DNA of 45,000 nucleotides from Symbiodinium natans (lineage: Eukaryota; Sar; Dinophyceae; Suessiales; Symbiodiniaceae), in assembly GCA_905221605.1 (NCBI GenBank), contig CAJNDS010000144.1:105001-150000 (forward strand), read 5' to 3'. The notes beneath the pieces were generated by a model. That model was given only the letters and a program-made list of their open reading frames with translations, ran no database searches and had not been told where the DNA came from. This document shows, piece by piece, positions 11,489 through 21,727 of this stretch. The translations under genes were made by a program, and so were the position numbers. Within the stretch, counting starts at the first letter, position 1. The number at the start of each line of letters is the position of its first letter.

Positions 11489-12428
11489 CCCTAAACCCTA
11501 AACCCTAAACCCTAAACCCTAAACCCTAGGTTCTAGAGTCGTTTGGGCTCCCTGGTGCCTATCTGTTCGTTCTCCAACTACACGAGGGTTGAGGTGTTCC
11601 CCGTTTACTAACAGTCCTTCATGGGGATCATAAAAGCGGGTATTCAGGCTAGGGTTTAGGGTTTAGGGTTTAGGGTTTAGGGTTTAGGGTTTGGGGTTTA
11701 GGGTTTAGGGTTTAGGGTTTAGGGTTTAGGAAATTTAGGGTCCGGTCGCTGTTCAATCAGGTTCACCAGCGCACGAAGATGCAGGGCCACTCGCCCTAAG
11801 ACCAAACAAGCTCCATAACGCAACATCCGCAGGCAGTATATTCATAAAGGGACCATAAGGGAATACTGCTAGTAATGATTCCGCCCCCTGTATTCCCAAA
11901 GGATCCATGTACCTGTATTTATAGTATATTCTTGGGCCCTAGAACCATAAAGACCTAGACTCCCAGACCCAGCGACCTTGGGATTTCGGTGTAAGTTTAA
12001 AAAAAAAATTGTGTTTTTTTCTAGGAGGGGGGGAGGGGGTACCTTCGTGAACCCTGAAAAGGATGGAGCAAGATGCCACCGAGGGTCGGTCGCCTCATGT
12101 CGCCTCAACACCCTGACTCCTCAAAACCCTCAACCCTCAACCCTCAGCCCTCAGCCCTCAACCCTACACCCGAAACCCCTAAAAACGGAGCCCTGCCTAA
12201 ACCCGAACCCCCAAGAACCCTGAGCTTGAACGCTAAACCCTAAACCCAAAACCCTAAACCCCAAAAACCCCCAAAACCCCCAAACAAACCCAAGCCCCCA
12301 CAGCCCTGAACTTGGGCCCTGAACCCCCCAACCCCCCAAAACCCTAAACCCTAAACCCTAAACCCTAAACCCTAAACCCTAAACCCTAAACCCTAAACCC
12401 TAAACCCCAATCAGCCTCCGGGAAGCCC
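11489..12428. repeat. Arrays, half copy of family A, and C-rich repeats
   Basis: CCCTAAA lies at 11489-11528 and 12230-12410. TTTAGGG lies at 11650-11730. 11592-11650 (GTGTTCCCCGTTTACTAACA then GTCCTTCATGGGGAT) is the left half of family A. 11731-12115 is unique; its frames are not recognisable. Confidence 0.75.
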
Positions 12429-12530
12429 AGCAACCACGTCATAGTAAGGGTACCCTCTTGTGGGTTGGCTTACCTTTATAAGGGAACCTGGAAGCCCAAA
12501 AAAGGGCAAAGGGTACTACAGGGAAGCCAA
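12429..12530. mobile_element. Family C element, copy 1
   Basis: Contains GTAAGGGTACCCTCTTGTGG, then TTGGCTTACC, AAGGGAACC, CCAAAAAAGGGCAAAGGGTA and a GGGAAGCC end. The two halves form an imperfect inverted repeat around the AAGGGAACC segment. It is bounded on both sides by CCCTAAA arrays. Confidence 0.6.
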
Positions 12531-12746
12531 AACCCTAAACCCTAAACCCTAAACCCTAAACCCTAAACCCTAAACCCTAAACCCTAAACCCTAAACCCTA
12601 AACCCTAAACCCTAAACCCTAACCCTAAACCCTAAACCCTAAACCCTAAACCCTAAACCCTAAACCCTAAACCCTAAACCCTAAACCCTAAACCCTAAAA
12701 ACCCCAACCCCAAACCCCAACCCAAACCCTCCCCCCCACCCCCCCG

Positions 12747-12777
<31 letters not shown>

Positions 12778-12779
12778 AA
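12531..12779. repeat. CCCTAAA array ending in poly-C/poly-A
   Basis: About 24 CCCTAAA units with one register slip (a single CCCTAA) near 12616, then CCCCAAA variants, then an almost pure C tract (12727-12767) followed by A (12768-12779). Confidence 0.95.
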
Positions 12780-14200
12780 TTAAAATACAATAAATAAACC
12801 TCTCAGCCTTGAACAGACTCAGCCCCGTGCAGATTTGAGCCCTGGCAGCCCAGGGGGAAGGGCAGAACCTGCACAGGGCTGAAGCGCTTGACTTGTCTTC
12901 TTTCCTGTAAGGGTTGAGGGTGTAGGGTTAGGGTTTAGGGTTCAGGGTGTAGGGTTTCAGGTTCCGTAAACCCCCTCAGCTCTGTGCCTTGAGCCCTAAA
13001 ACCTAAGCCCTGAACCCTAAGCCCTAAGCCCTGTGATTTTGGAGTTATTGGCTTCTTAAGGAATGTGATAGATTATATCCTTAGCTCCGTATTTGCTCAG
13101 GCTAATTTCCATGCCATCCGGCGGAAGATCCATGTTGGGCGCTATTGACAAGGCACTATGCTCGAAGATTACGTTTCTTTACTTGATACAAAAGATCAAT
13201 ATTTTTGAAGCTCTGCCAAATCGCTCTCGGCTGAGCACCTTATTTGTAAACAAGAACGTGATCTCTAATCGTTGCGGTGCCTCCAAAATCTCCAAAGGCG
13301 ATATCCGTATTGAGAGGATGCACCAACCACGGCTTTCTTCTGCACATATTTATCTCGAGAATTCAGACTTGTGTTGATGTGTTGAGGGCTTGAAGGCATA
13401 TGCTGACGGTAGAATACATATCTGATATACTCTTCAAGATGATTGAAGATCCACGCTGGGCACTATTGATAAGGCGGAACGGCATCCCAAAGCCCATCAG
13501 TATATCTTGCTTTGCTTGGCCATACCTTCAAAATATGATATTCGCTAAGGCTCCTATCAAGTAGGTTGACGTCCGGTGCGCTCGTGCTTCGGCCAAGCCC
13601 CAACATTTTTGCATTTGCGGCTCCTCTCCCTGGTCTTTTCGTCTATCTTTTTCAACTCAAGACGCGAATATATATTGTGGATGGAATCGACGAGTCCCCT
13701 CTAGTTCTCATTCATTTCAAAACTATTGAATCGATCCTGTGCCGAGTGTCATGAGCCACCTCTTGACGCTCCGCTCCGTCAATGTTGCCATAGATAGCAA
13801 GCAGGGGGGGGGGCCGAGGAGGCATGTCCTTCTTGGCCTCAGGCCAGGACTTCATAAAAGCCTTCTCCCCTGCAGCAACGTCGGCTGGCCCCGGAACAAA
13901 ATCCAAGAGGGCGTGCTCCGCTGATCGGCCATCCGCTGAGCTGTATACTCCTCTCCGAGGCCCATAGCAGTAGTAGGATTCAGGTGTGACGCTGGAGCTG
14001 AAGTCACCACCTGCTGCGCACCTTCGAGCTTGGCCCAGCGCTCATCCAAGGTTCCTGTCGCCCCCAAAATGGGAATCCCATGCTGCTTGCAAACTTGCAG
14101 GCCTGCAATGCCAGCTTGACTTTGTCCGGAGGATATAGTTTGCATCTACAAACCAGTAGACATGCCGCTCCTGCTTCTTCCAACGGCTCACCAAAATCCC
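12780..14200. other. Mostly unique block without identified gene
   Basis: Short degenerate repeats lie at 12908-12960 and 12990-13035. 13040-14200 is unique. A segment near 13121-13158 (GGAAGATCCATGTTGGGCGC then TATTGACAAGGC) is echoed near 13445-13476 (GAAGATCCACGCTGGGCACT then ATTGATAAGGC), so part of the block is an old internal duplication about 320 bp apart. Frames of up to 97 codons on both strands show no family motif. Confidence 0.5.
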
Positions 14201-14585
14201 AACAGCACCCCAACCCCAAATGCGACCCAAAAACAAAACAAACAAAACACCAAAACACCAAAACCCAAAGTCGAAAACCCCAAAACCCGAAACCCGCCAC
14301 CCAAAAAAAGAGAGAAAAAAAACCCTAAAGGCCCTAAAGCCCCAAAAACCCGAAAACCCGAAAACCCTAAAACCCCAAATCCCAAAACACCAAAACCCCA
14401 AAAACATAAAAACACAAAAGCCTCCACACCACCAAAACCCAAAAGCACCAACCCCCCCCCCCCAAAAAAAAAAAAAAAAAAACACCAAAGCCTAAAAACC
14501 CACAGTCCCGGAACTTGACAATCTTAAAACCCAACACCCCCCCCCCCCCCCCAACAAAGCCGAACACCCCACAAAACCCTCAAAC
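14201..14585. repeat. C/A-rich low-complexity tract
   Basis: Drifted CCCAAAA, ACCAAAAC and CCCGAAAA units, with a C tract plus long A run at 14450-14482 and a C tract at 14537-14552. Open frames on both strands (for example Lys/Pro/Asn-rich) are by-products of this composition. Confidence 0.85.
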
Positions 14586-14687
14586 TTGGGATCTTCCCCG
14601 CTCATACTAACAGTCCTTACCGGGGATTCTAGTAGGGGGTACGAGAATCCCTCCTATGGACTGGTAGTATAAGGGGGAACATCCCAA
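14586..14687. mobile_element. Family A palindromic element, copy 3 (best preserved)
   Basis: TTGGGATCTTCCCC and CATACTAACAGTCCTTACCG at the left are mirrored by GACTGGTAGTATAAGGGGGA and ACATCCCAA at the right, giving roughly 30-base inverted ends. The whole 102 bp can fold into one long hairpin. It is directly followed by a CCCTAAA array. Confidence 0.82.
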
Positions 14688-14689
14688 CC

Positions 14690-14792
14690 GTAAACCCTAA
14701 ACCCTAAAACCCGAAAACCCAAAAAACCTAAACCCTAAACCCTAAACCCTAAACCCTAAACCCTAAACCCTAAACCCTAAACCCTAAACCCC
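14690..14792. repeat. CCCTAAA array
   Basis: Degenerate at first (CCCGAAAA, CCCAAAAAA), then about nine perfect CCCTAAA units. Confidence 0.92.
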
Positions 14793-15872
14793 ATGAGTCG
14801 CCTGAAGGTGGCTCTCCACGGGCGGGCGGAACTCCGCCCCAGTGCAGATCGCTGACCAAGTGGCCACGCCGCCGACCTGGAACCTTCTCGCGCACAGGGG
14901 TTTAGGGTCTAGGGTTTAGGGCTTAGGGTTTAGGGCTTAGGATTCTCGCGCACAGGCTCTAAGTTTTAGAGGGTTCAGTATTTGGGGCTTGTAGGTTCTA
15001 GGTTTTAAGGTTAGGCTCGAAGTTTTAGAGGGTTTAGGGTTTAGGTTAGACCCAGGAGGAACCTAGGAATTAAAGGGGTGCCCTTTTTGGTTTGAATCGG
15101 AGCCTAAACCCCAATGAACAGGGATGAGGGCCTCCTCTGGGTCCTACCTAGTCTAGGTTTCAGGGTTCAGGGTCCAGGGTTTAGGGTCTAGGTTTTAGGG
15201 TTGAGGTACTAGGTTTCCGGGTTTAGGGATTGGGGTTCAGGTTTCCGTGTTGAGGGTCGAGGGTTTAGGGATTGAGGTGTAGGTCTCAGGGTTGAGGGTT
15301 TAGGGTTTAGGGTTTAGGGATTGAGGTTGAGGTTTAGGTTTCGGGTTGAAGTTATAAGGTTTAGGGCTTTGGGCATTTAGGGCTTGTAGGGGTCCGTTTA
15401 AGATTTTTGAAGTTTGGGGTTAAAGCCTTTCTAGTGCTTATAGTTACTTTTGAGGGTTTAGGGTTTGTAGCGTTTGGGATTTAATTTCTTGAGGCTACAC
15501 GGTTGATTTGGTTCATAGGATTTTTGTTCGGGTTGGGGCTATCGGGTGTATAGAGCTTGGGGCTTGGGGCTGCGGGTTAGATTCTGTAGTTTTTAGGTTT
15601 ATAGGGTTTGGGGCTTGGTGTTTCGGGACTACGGGTTTAGGATTTAGGGTTCAGTTTAGGATTTGCAGTGTTGGGATTACAGCATTTGCAATGCTTGTAG
15701 GGCTTGTGAGGCTAGTAGGGTTGATAGGGCTTAAGGGGTACAAGGAGGGACCCCTGGAAGGGCCTTAATCTTATTCCACAAGATAACCCATAGACAACCC
15801 CTATACATACCTTATATAGTCCCTATGTACCTCAATAGCCCCCAAAATAACCCCCAAGGTCCTTCTGATAGG
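14793..15872. repeat. Degenerate G-strand region with a family C copy
   Basis: From 14900 to 15760 the plus strand carries many decayed TTTAGGG-like units (TTGAGGT, TTTCGGG, TTGGGGT). 15048-15153 is a family C copy (ACCTAGGAATTAAAGGGGTG then CCCTTTTTGGTTTG, ending TGAGGGCCTCCTCTGGGTCC). The 86-codon frame at 15508 is translated repeat and is not a gene. Confidence 0.7.
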
Positions 15873-15976
15873 TTGGGATGTTCCCCCGTATACAACAGCA
15901 GTCCTTGAAAGGGATTATGAAAGGGGGTACTACAATCTCTATGAGGACCTGCTAGTATAAGGGAGGAACATCCCAA
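15873..15976. mobile_element. Family A palindromic element, copy 4
   Basis: TTGGGATGTTCCCCCGTATA at the left is mirrored by TAGTATAAGGGAGGAACATC and CCAA at the right. The central GTCCTTGAAAGGGATTATGA matches the other copies. Confidence 0.82.
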
Positions 15977-16767
15977 CGTATAGGGTTGATAGTGCTTTTG
16001 GGATGTGTGTTTGTTTCGGGTTTCGGGGTTGGGGTTTACCCAGGTTTGGGGTTTCCGAGACCTTGCTGCGCAAGGTGTTTTGGGGTGTAGGGATAGGGTT
16101 TGGGGTTTAGGGTTTAGGGTTTAGGGTATAGGGTGTAAGGCTTACAGGGCTTAAGTCCTTTTCGGGGGCTGGGGGGGAGGGGAGCGTAAGGTCAGGCTTT
16201 TCATTGGGTGGCCTGCAACCCTAAACCCTAAACCCAACCCTAAACCCGAGCACCCTAAGTTGGGTTACGCGGTGGCGTCTTCAGGGATGTGGCGGCAAGA
16301 GGAGGTACAGACCCTCAAGCTCTGAACCGCCAAACCCTAATACCTCGACCCCAAATTCTAAACCCTGGGAGGTCCTGAAGCCATAATTCTCTAAACCCTA
16401 AAAAGCCCAACCCTAAACCCTACAACCACTAAAAACCGAAAACCCCAAAAGCCCTAAACCCCTAAAACCCTAAACACTTAAGCCCCTAAAACTCTAAACC
16501 CTCTAAAACCCTAAACCCACAAAAGCCCTACCCCAAAATCCAAAACCCTAGAAGCCCTAAAGCCTATTCCCCTAAACCCCTTTAAAATCCTAAACCCGAA
16601 GCCCTAAACCCTAAATCCAAAAGCGCCCTTTCCAACTTGCAGGCTCCCCGACAGAAGCTCCATAGCTGCCGTGAAGTCCGCCAGGCTAAGGTCCTGACAC
16701 TGTTTAGGGTTTAGGGTTAAGGGTTTCGGGCTTAGGTTTTAGGGTTAGGGGCAGTTGCATGGTCCCT
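15977..16767. repeat. Short arrays, C/A-rich tract and unique spacers
   Basis: TTTAGGG lies at 16085-16135 and 16703-16750. 16205-16250 and 16395-16620 are decayed CCCTAAA-like units. A short G-rich stretch lies near 16170-16185. No gene supported. Confidence 0.7.
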
Positions 16768-16853
16768 TGAGCTTGGTCGCCTAGTCACCATATTAAAGTT
16801 AGGGCACCCTTTTTTGGGTTGGTTACTCTAAATGTCACAGGGAACCTTGAACC
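16768..16853. mobile_element. Family C element, copy 3
   Basis: GCTTGGTCGCCTAGTCACCA, then TTAGGGCACCCTTTTTTGGG, then TTGGTTACTC and AGGGAACCTTGAACC. The sequence stops exactly where the TTTAGGG array begins at 16854. Copy 4 at 24580-24672 has the same left half. Confidence 0.65.
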
Positions 16854-16955
16854 GTTTAGGGTTTAGGGTTTAGGGTTTAGGGTTTAGGCCCTAAACCCTA
16901 AACCCTAAACCCTAAACCCGAAACCCTAAACCCTAAACCCGAAACCCTAAACCTG
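16854..16955. repeat. Head-to-head telomere-type junction
   Basis: About five TTTAGGG units (16854-16888) switch without any spacer to CCCTAAA (16889 onward; TTTAGG then CCCTAAA). The G-strand unit is on the left and the C-strand unit on the right, the orientation expected where two chromosome ends have been joined. Confidence 0.92.
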
Positions 16956-17389
16956 GAGTTTTGAGGCTTACGGGTGGTGAGGGATGCTGTTTTGAACTGG
17001 ATGGGCTTTCGGGGTGGGTTGAGGGATCCCTCGGCCTTGAGGGTGGTTCTTATGGGGGTTCGGGCTTAGGGTTTAGGGTTTGGGGTTTAGGGTTTAGGGT
17101 TTGGGGTTTAGAGTTTGGGGTTTAGGGTTTGGGGTTTGGGGTCGAGAGTCAAGGGTTTAGGGTGAGCTTTTCAAGTATCGGAAGCTTTGGGGACCAAATG
17201 AATCCCAAAATGGGGATCATCTACCCCACATGCTGGAAGAAGCCCTTGTTAACGTCTGTGGAGCTTTGATAGGGTTTCCTAAACGCCTAAACCCTACATA
17301 GTGCCTGGGCCGTTACAAAAGCTAAGTAGTAGCCATATCATGCTAATTAAGGGCACCAAAAGGTACCATTGGGCTGCCAAGTCCAGGTC
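16956..17389. repeat. TTTGGGG/TTTAGGG array and unique pieces
   Basis: 17063-17165 alternates TTTAGGG and TTTGGGG. 17190-17230 shares TTGGGGACCAAATGAA with 30798. 17350-17388 carries the right end of family C (GGGCACCAAAAGGTACCATT then GGGCTGCCAAG). No gene. Confidence 0.7.
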
Positions 17390-17495
17390 TAAACCCTAAA
17401 CCCTAAACCCTAAACCCTAAACCCTAAACCCTAAACCCTAAACCCTAAACCCTAAACCCTAAACCCTAAACCCTAAACCCTAAACCCTAAACCCA
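17390..17495. repeat. CCCTAAA array
   Basis: About 15 uninterrupted CCCTAAA units directly after the family C right end. Confidence 0.95.
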
Positions 17496-17585
17496 AACAT
17501 GGCCATGGATCTATGGAGCACGTCCTCCTGGGGATCTGAGCGGATGCGATGCGGAGGCACACCGAGTTGCACCACCTCGCAAGAG

Positions 17586-17663
17586 GTTTAGGGTTTAGGG
17601 TTTAGGGTTAGGGGTTAGGGTTTAGGGTTTAGGGTTTAGGGTTTAGGGTTTAGGGTTTAGGGT

Positions 17664-17716
<53 letters not shown>

Positions 17717-17817
17717 GGTTTAGGGTTTAGGGTTTAGGGTTTAGGGTTTAGGGTTTAGGGTTTAGGGTTTAGGGTTTAGGGTTTAGGGTTTAGGGTTTAG
17801 GGTTTACGGTTTAGGGC
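17586..17817. repeat. TTTAGGG array containing a TTGAGGG block
   Basis: About 230 bp of TTTAGGG heptamers with exactly eight consecutive TTGAGGG units at 17663-17718 in the middle. The block keeps the heptamer register on both sides. Confidence 0.95.
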
Positions 17818-18182
17818 TGGGAGCGCAATTGGGCTTGCAAAGTCTGACAATGACACGGGAAGCTCACGAGCAGCTGGCAGCTTGATACCTGTATGGGACA
17901 CATACAGCCTCATGCAGGAGAGCTAAACCCTAAACCCTAAACCCTAAACCCCAAACCCGAAACTCTAAACCCTAAATCCTAAACCCTACACCCTACTCTA
18001 CTCCTTGCATCTAAGGAGAGCTGGGCTCGTAAGTTGAGGGAGTTGAGGGTGGGCAGTCTCTTTTGGGTCCCAAAGTCATATGATAGGGTCTTTAAGGGAG
18101 GGGATTCATCGAAAGTAGGTACCTAGGGAATCTAAAGGGAAGCTGGGAAAAACGCCGCCCGGCCCCTAAAAAACCGTAAGAG
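17818..18182. other. Unique spacer with a short CCCTAAA array
   Basis: CCCTAAA variants lie at 17925-17995; the rest is unique sequence with no supported gene. Confidence 0.6.
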
Positions 18183-18189
18183 TGTTTTT

Positions 18190-18400
18190 TTGTTTGCTGC
18201 GGGTGCTTTTTTGTTGAGCGTGCGGGGGCGCGTTTTTTTTCTTTGCTGCGGGTGCGGGGGAGCGTTATTTTTTGTTGCTGCGGGTGCGGTGGGGGCGCGT
18301 TTTTTTCTGCTGCGGGTGCGGTGGGGGCGCGTTTTTTTTTTTTGCTGCGGGTGCGGTGGGGGCGCGTTTTTTTTTGTTGCTGCGGGTGCGGGGGCGTTTT
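18190..18400. repeat. TTGCTGCGGGTGCGG(T)GGGGCGCG-T(n) repeats
   Basis: Six copies of about 30-37 bp, each a GCTGCGGGTGCGGTGGGGGC core followed by a run of 5-11 T. Three further copies lie at 19965-20062 and inverted, shortened ones at 20098-20140. Confidence 0.85.
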
Positions 18401-18419
18401 TGCTATTTTCTGTGTATTT

Positions 18420-19040
18420 TGCTATGAAAACCTCTCTTGTCTCTGTATTTTAATAGGAAACCTCTTTCTTCTTTATAATTGAATATGAAACCTCTATTTT
18501 CTCTATATTTACTATGAAAACCTCTAGTTTTCTAATTTATCTATACTTGCGAAAACATTTATATTTGATAAGGAAAGCCTCTATTTCTCTCTATTTTTGT
18601 CTATATCGTCATAGGTTTTCCTCTATATTTAATGAGGAAGACATGAGAGAGGAATACATGAGAAACTAATTCTCTGTGTCATCTCAATATGTGACTTGCA
18701 AGTCTTGTCCTATTTAATAGGAAGCCCATTATTTCCTCTGTATCTGAATAGGATAACCTCCATTTTCTGAAAATTTGAACATGAAAACCTCTCTCTTTTC
18801 TCTACACGTTAACAGGAAAACCTCTTGTTTTGTGCATCTTTTGATATGAAACCTCTCTTTTCTTGTTATGCTAATAGGAAACCGCTATTCTCTATATTTG
18901 CATATCAAGACCTCTACATGTTAAAATGAAAACACTTTGTATTTTCGCTATATTTTCGTATGAAAACCTCTATTATGTTGTCATAGGAAACCCTCTAATT
19001 TCTCTTTATTCTATAGCGAAAACCGTCTATTGTTCTATAG
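18420..19040. repeat. AT-rich degenerate tandem repeat with AACCTCT motif
   Basis: TATGAAAACCTCT or ATAGGAAACCTCT recurs about 14 times in 620 bp, mostly 28-40 bp apart, with TTTTCTCTATATTT-like filler. Sharply different in base composition from the surrounding DNA. No coding potential seen. Confidence 0.75.
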
Positions 19041-19319
19041 TTTACTATTTTGTCAGTATTGTCAGCATGAAAAGCCCATTCTCCATATTGTCATAAGAGC
19101 ACATGCATTCTCTCTATCTCTGACTCGCAGACAACAAGTGTTTTGGTTCATGTTAGTCATATTCTCATAACACAAGCTCTGATTTCTCGATTCTTTACTA
19201 TGAAGACGTTTATATCTGTATCTTTAATCGGAAATTTCAACTTCCACAATAAGGTCTGAATTTTCGTAGGAAAGCAAGCATATATTCCCTCTTTTTCAAG
19301 GGTCGGGGGCTGCGCAGAA

Positions 19320-19900
19320 CCCCGCAATTGAAAACACAATGCTTGCATCATGGGTTTGGAAGAGATTCGTAAGCTTTGAAGCAGGCTTGCCGGCTAAAAA
19401 AAGCGGGGGTTTGGGGGGGGGCGCAGCCCCCCCCCATTTGCAAACACAATGCTCGCATCATCATGGATTTGGAAGGGATTCGTATGATTGAAGCACGTTT
19501 GCCCGCTTTACAAAAACGCAGCCCCCACCCCCACCCCCCCCCCCCCCCCCCGCCCCCATTTCAAGCGGGGGGGGAATGCTCTCATGATGGGTTCGGAAAG
19601 GATTCATTTGCCTTGAAGCAAGCTGGCATGGCTTTAAGAAGCGGGGGGGTTGGGGGCGCGCAGCCCCCCCCCATTGGCAAACCCAATGCTCGCATGATAG
19701 GCTTGGACAGGATTCATATGCTGAGAAGCGAGCTGGCGCGGTTTTACCGAAGGGGGGGTTGGGCGGGGCGCAGCCCTCCCTCCACCGTTTGCAAACACAA
19801 TGCTCGCATGATGGCCTTGGGAAGGATTCAGTGCTTTGAAAACGCTTGCACAGTTGGAAAAAGGGGGGGGTGTAGGGCGGGGGGGGGGGCGGGGGGCAGG
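19320..19900. repeat. Five tandem copies of an approx 117-bp repeat
   Basis: Copies start near 19325, 19437, 19560, 19672 and 19786. Each contains GCAAACACAATGCTCGCATG, a TTGGAAAGGATTC segment, GAAGCAAGCTGGC and a G-run/GCGCAG/C-run hairpin. The hairpin arms are 7-10 G and C bases. Confidence 0.8.
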
Positions 19901-20150
19901 GGTCGAGGTTGGGGAGGAAATTGCAAAACAAATGACTTGGGGGATGGGGAGGAGGGGGAGGGCGCGCTTTTTTTTTTGCTGCGGGTGCGGGGGCGCGTTT
20001 TTTTTTTTTGCTGCGGGTGCGGGGGCGCGTTTTTTTTTTTGCTGCGGGTGCGGGGGCGACACGCGCCAGGTCACTCACTCACCGGCGCGGCCCCCGAAAA
20101 AAGCACCCACAGCAAAAAAGCACCCACACCAAAAAAAAGACACGGGTTCC

Positions 20151-20379
20151 CTAAAAAACCCTCAGGCCTGAACCCTAAACCATAGGCCGCCCGCGCCAGG
20201 CGGCGGCCAGTACAACTGAACGCTACCGCTTCGAGATCTGCTTGCTTTGCCAAGCAGATCGAGCTTGCCACACCTGATGCATCCCTGCTAGCCATAGGGC
20301 ACAATGTAATAATGGATTAACCCTAAACCCCCGACGCGCGACCCCGGCGGGGGAGGTCGGGCCTAAGAAGCTGTTGCGG
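20151..20379. other. Unique spacer
   Basis: Unique GC-rich sequence with only isolated CCCTAAA units; no gene identified. Confidence 0.5.
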
Positions 20380-21337
20380 CAGGGTTCCCCCGCCAGGTTG
20401 CCCCCGCCAGGGTTGCCCCCGCCAGGGTTGCCCCCGCCAGGGTTGCCCCCGCCAGGGTTGCCCCCACCAGGGTTGCCCCCACCAGGTTGCCCCCACAGGG
20501 TTGCCCCCCAACCAGGGTTGCCCCCGCGAGGGGCCCCCACAAGTTGCCCCCGCCAGGGTTGCCCCCCTGTGGCGGGGGTTGCCCCCACCAGGGGTTGCCC
20601 CCGCCAGGGTTGCCCCCGCCAGGGTTTGCAGGGTTGCCCCCGGCAGGGTTGCCCCCGCCAATCAGGTTGCCCAGGGTTGCCCCCGCCAGGGTTGCCCAGG
20701 GTTGCCAGGGTTGCCCCCACCAGAATGCCCCGCCAGGTTGCCCCCACCAGCGTTGCCTTTTTATGAGCGTTGCCCCGCCACAGTTGCCCCCACCAGGGTT
20801 GCCCCCGCCAGAGTTGCCCGCCAGGGTTGCCCCTGCCACAGTTGCCCCCGCCAGGGTTGTTGCCCCGCCAGGGTTGCCCCCACCAGCGTTTCCCCCGCCA
20901 GGGTTGCCAATTACGGTTGCCCCCGCCAGGGTTGCCCCCGCCATTGCCCCCGCCGTTGCCCCCAGCAGCAGGGTCGGGTTGCCCCCTCCGGTTGCCCCCC
21001 GAAATTGGCCTCGCCGCCTATTCAGGAATTGTGCACCTGTATGCTTCGTCGTCCTTGTCGATGAAGGGCCCTGCCAAAGTTCTCCATTAGTGGCCCCTGC
21101 CAGGGTCCAACATATAGAAATAAAAATATGTTTAGACCTCACCTTGCCCCTGCCAGGGTTGCCCCCGCCAGGGTTGCCCCCACCAGGGTTGTCTCCGAGG
21201 TTTGCCCCACCAGGGTTGCCTCTGCCAGGGTTGCCCCCGCCAGGGTTGCCCCCGCCAGGGTTGCCCTGTCAGGTTGCCCCGCCAGGGTTGCCCCCGCCAG
21301 GGTTGCCCGCCAGGATGCCCAGGGTTGTCCCCGCCAT
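20380..21337. repeat. 15-bp GC-rich satellite, block 1
   Basis: The unit is GGGTTGCCCCCGCCA (15 bp), with substitutions and truncations. Because 15 is a multiple of three, every frame reads a pentapeptide repeat (for example LPPPG on plus, AGATL, WRGQP and GGGNP on minus), which explains long open frames on both strands. It is interrupted at about 21000-21145 by a non-satellite module that recurs at 21905. Confidence 0.93.
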
Positions 21338-21727
21338 TTTTCATATTTTCAATCTACATTTTCTATCTTCTAATATTCCTTTAAGGAATTCCACTAATAA
21401 TGAAATGGCATGTTTCCCTTTCATTATTAGTAAAGATTTCTATGGAAAGACATTAATTCTCGATCTATATCTTCTTCAAATTCATTTCGGCTTCTCTTCT
21501 TTCTCACACCCAGTGAATGCAGTAGAAGCATGTGGATTACTTACTCCCTTACATATCGTACCTGAATGGTATTTCTTATGCCAATAAGCTATGCCAAAAG
21601 CTGTACCAAATAAAAAAATGCAGGATTCATTATCTTTCATCTTATTTTACTTTATGAGAAGTCTTTCAATGTCATTCTATTTTAAAATTAAGACGTCCAG
21701 TAGATTTAACGGTTTTTATCGCAACCC
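21338..21727 (+). pseudogene. cob: Mitochondrial cytochrome b fragment (cob), broken nuclear copy
   Basis: The AT-rich insert translates to FPFIISKDFYG, IHFGFSSFSHPVNAVEACGL and LTPLHIVPEWYFLCQ, the conserved C-terminal half of cytochrome b (HPDN and the PEWYF motif). HPDN has become HPVN. TAA at 21585-21587 stops the frame where a Tyr codon is expected. An A run at 21610-21617 shifts the frame just after AVPNK. Only about 330 bp is recognisable, and the quinol-site half upstream is missing. It is embedded in the 15-bp satellite. Most likely a nuclear mitochondrial insert (NUMT). A mitochondrial origin for the whole satellite is possible but less likely, given the nuclear repeats around it. 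Confidence 0.85.

Larger units (their letters stand above)
18183..20140. repeat. Composite 2-kb repeat block with inverted ends
   Basis: The left edge reads TTGCTGCGGGTGCTTTTTT and the right edge AAAAAAGCACCCACAGCAA, so the two ends are inverted relative to each other. The inside holds GC/T-tract repeats (18190-18400), an AT-rich tract with a periodic AACCTCT motif (18420-19040), an AT-rich stretch (19041-19315), an approx 117-bp repeat (19320-19900) and a second set of GC/T-tract repeats (19965-20062). Open frames on both strands arise from this composition. Confidence 0.7.

Noticed and set aside
14042-14518. Phe/Gly/Trp-rich minus and Lys/Pro/Asn-rich plus frames
   Set aside because: Decayed CCCTAAA/CCCAAAA repeat translated on each strand.
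18183-20140. Possible CRISPR-like array from regularly spaced repeats
   Set aside because: Repeats are degenerate, spacing is irregular, there are no cas genes, and the context is eukaryotic.
19376-20185. 269-codon plus and 205-codon minus frames
   Set aside because: They run through homopolymer tracts and tandem repeats on both strands and contain no domain.
20363-21587. Long open frames (up to 366 codons plus, 259 minus) rich in Pro/Gly or Ala/Gly/Thr
   Set aside because: They are translations of the 15-bp satellite, open in every frame. The plus-strand one only joins the cytochrome b fragment by chance.
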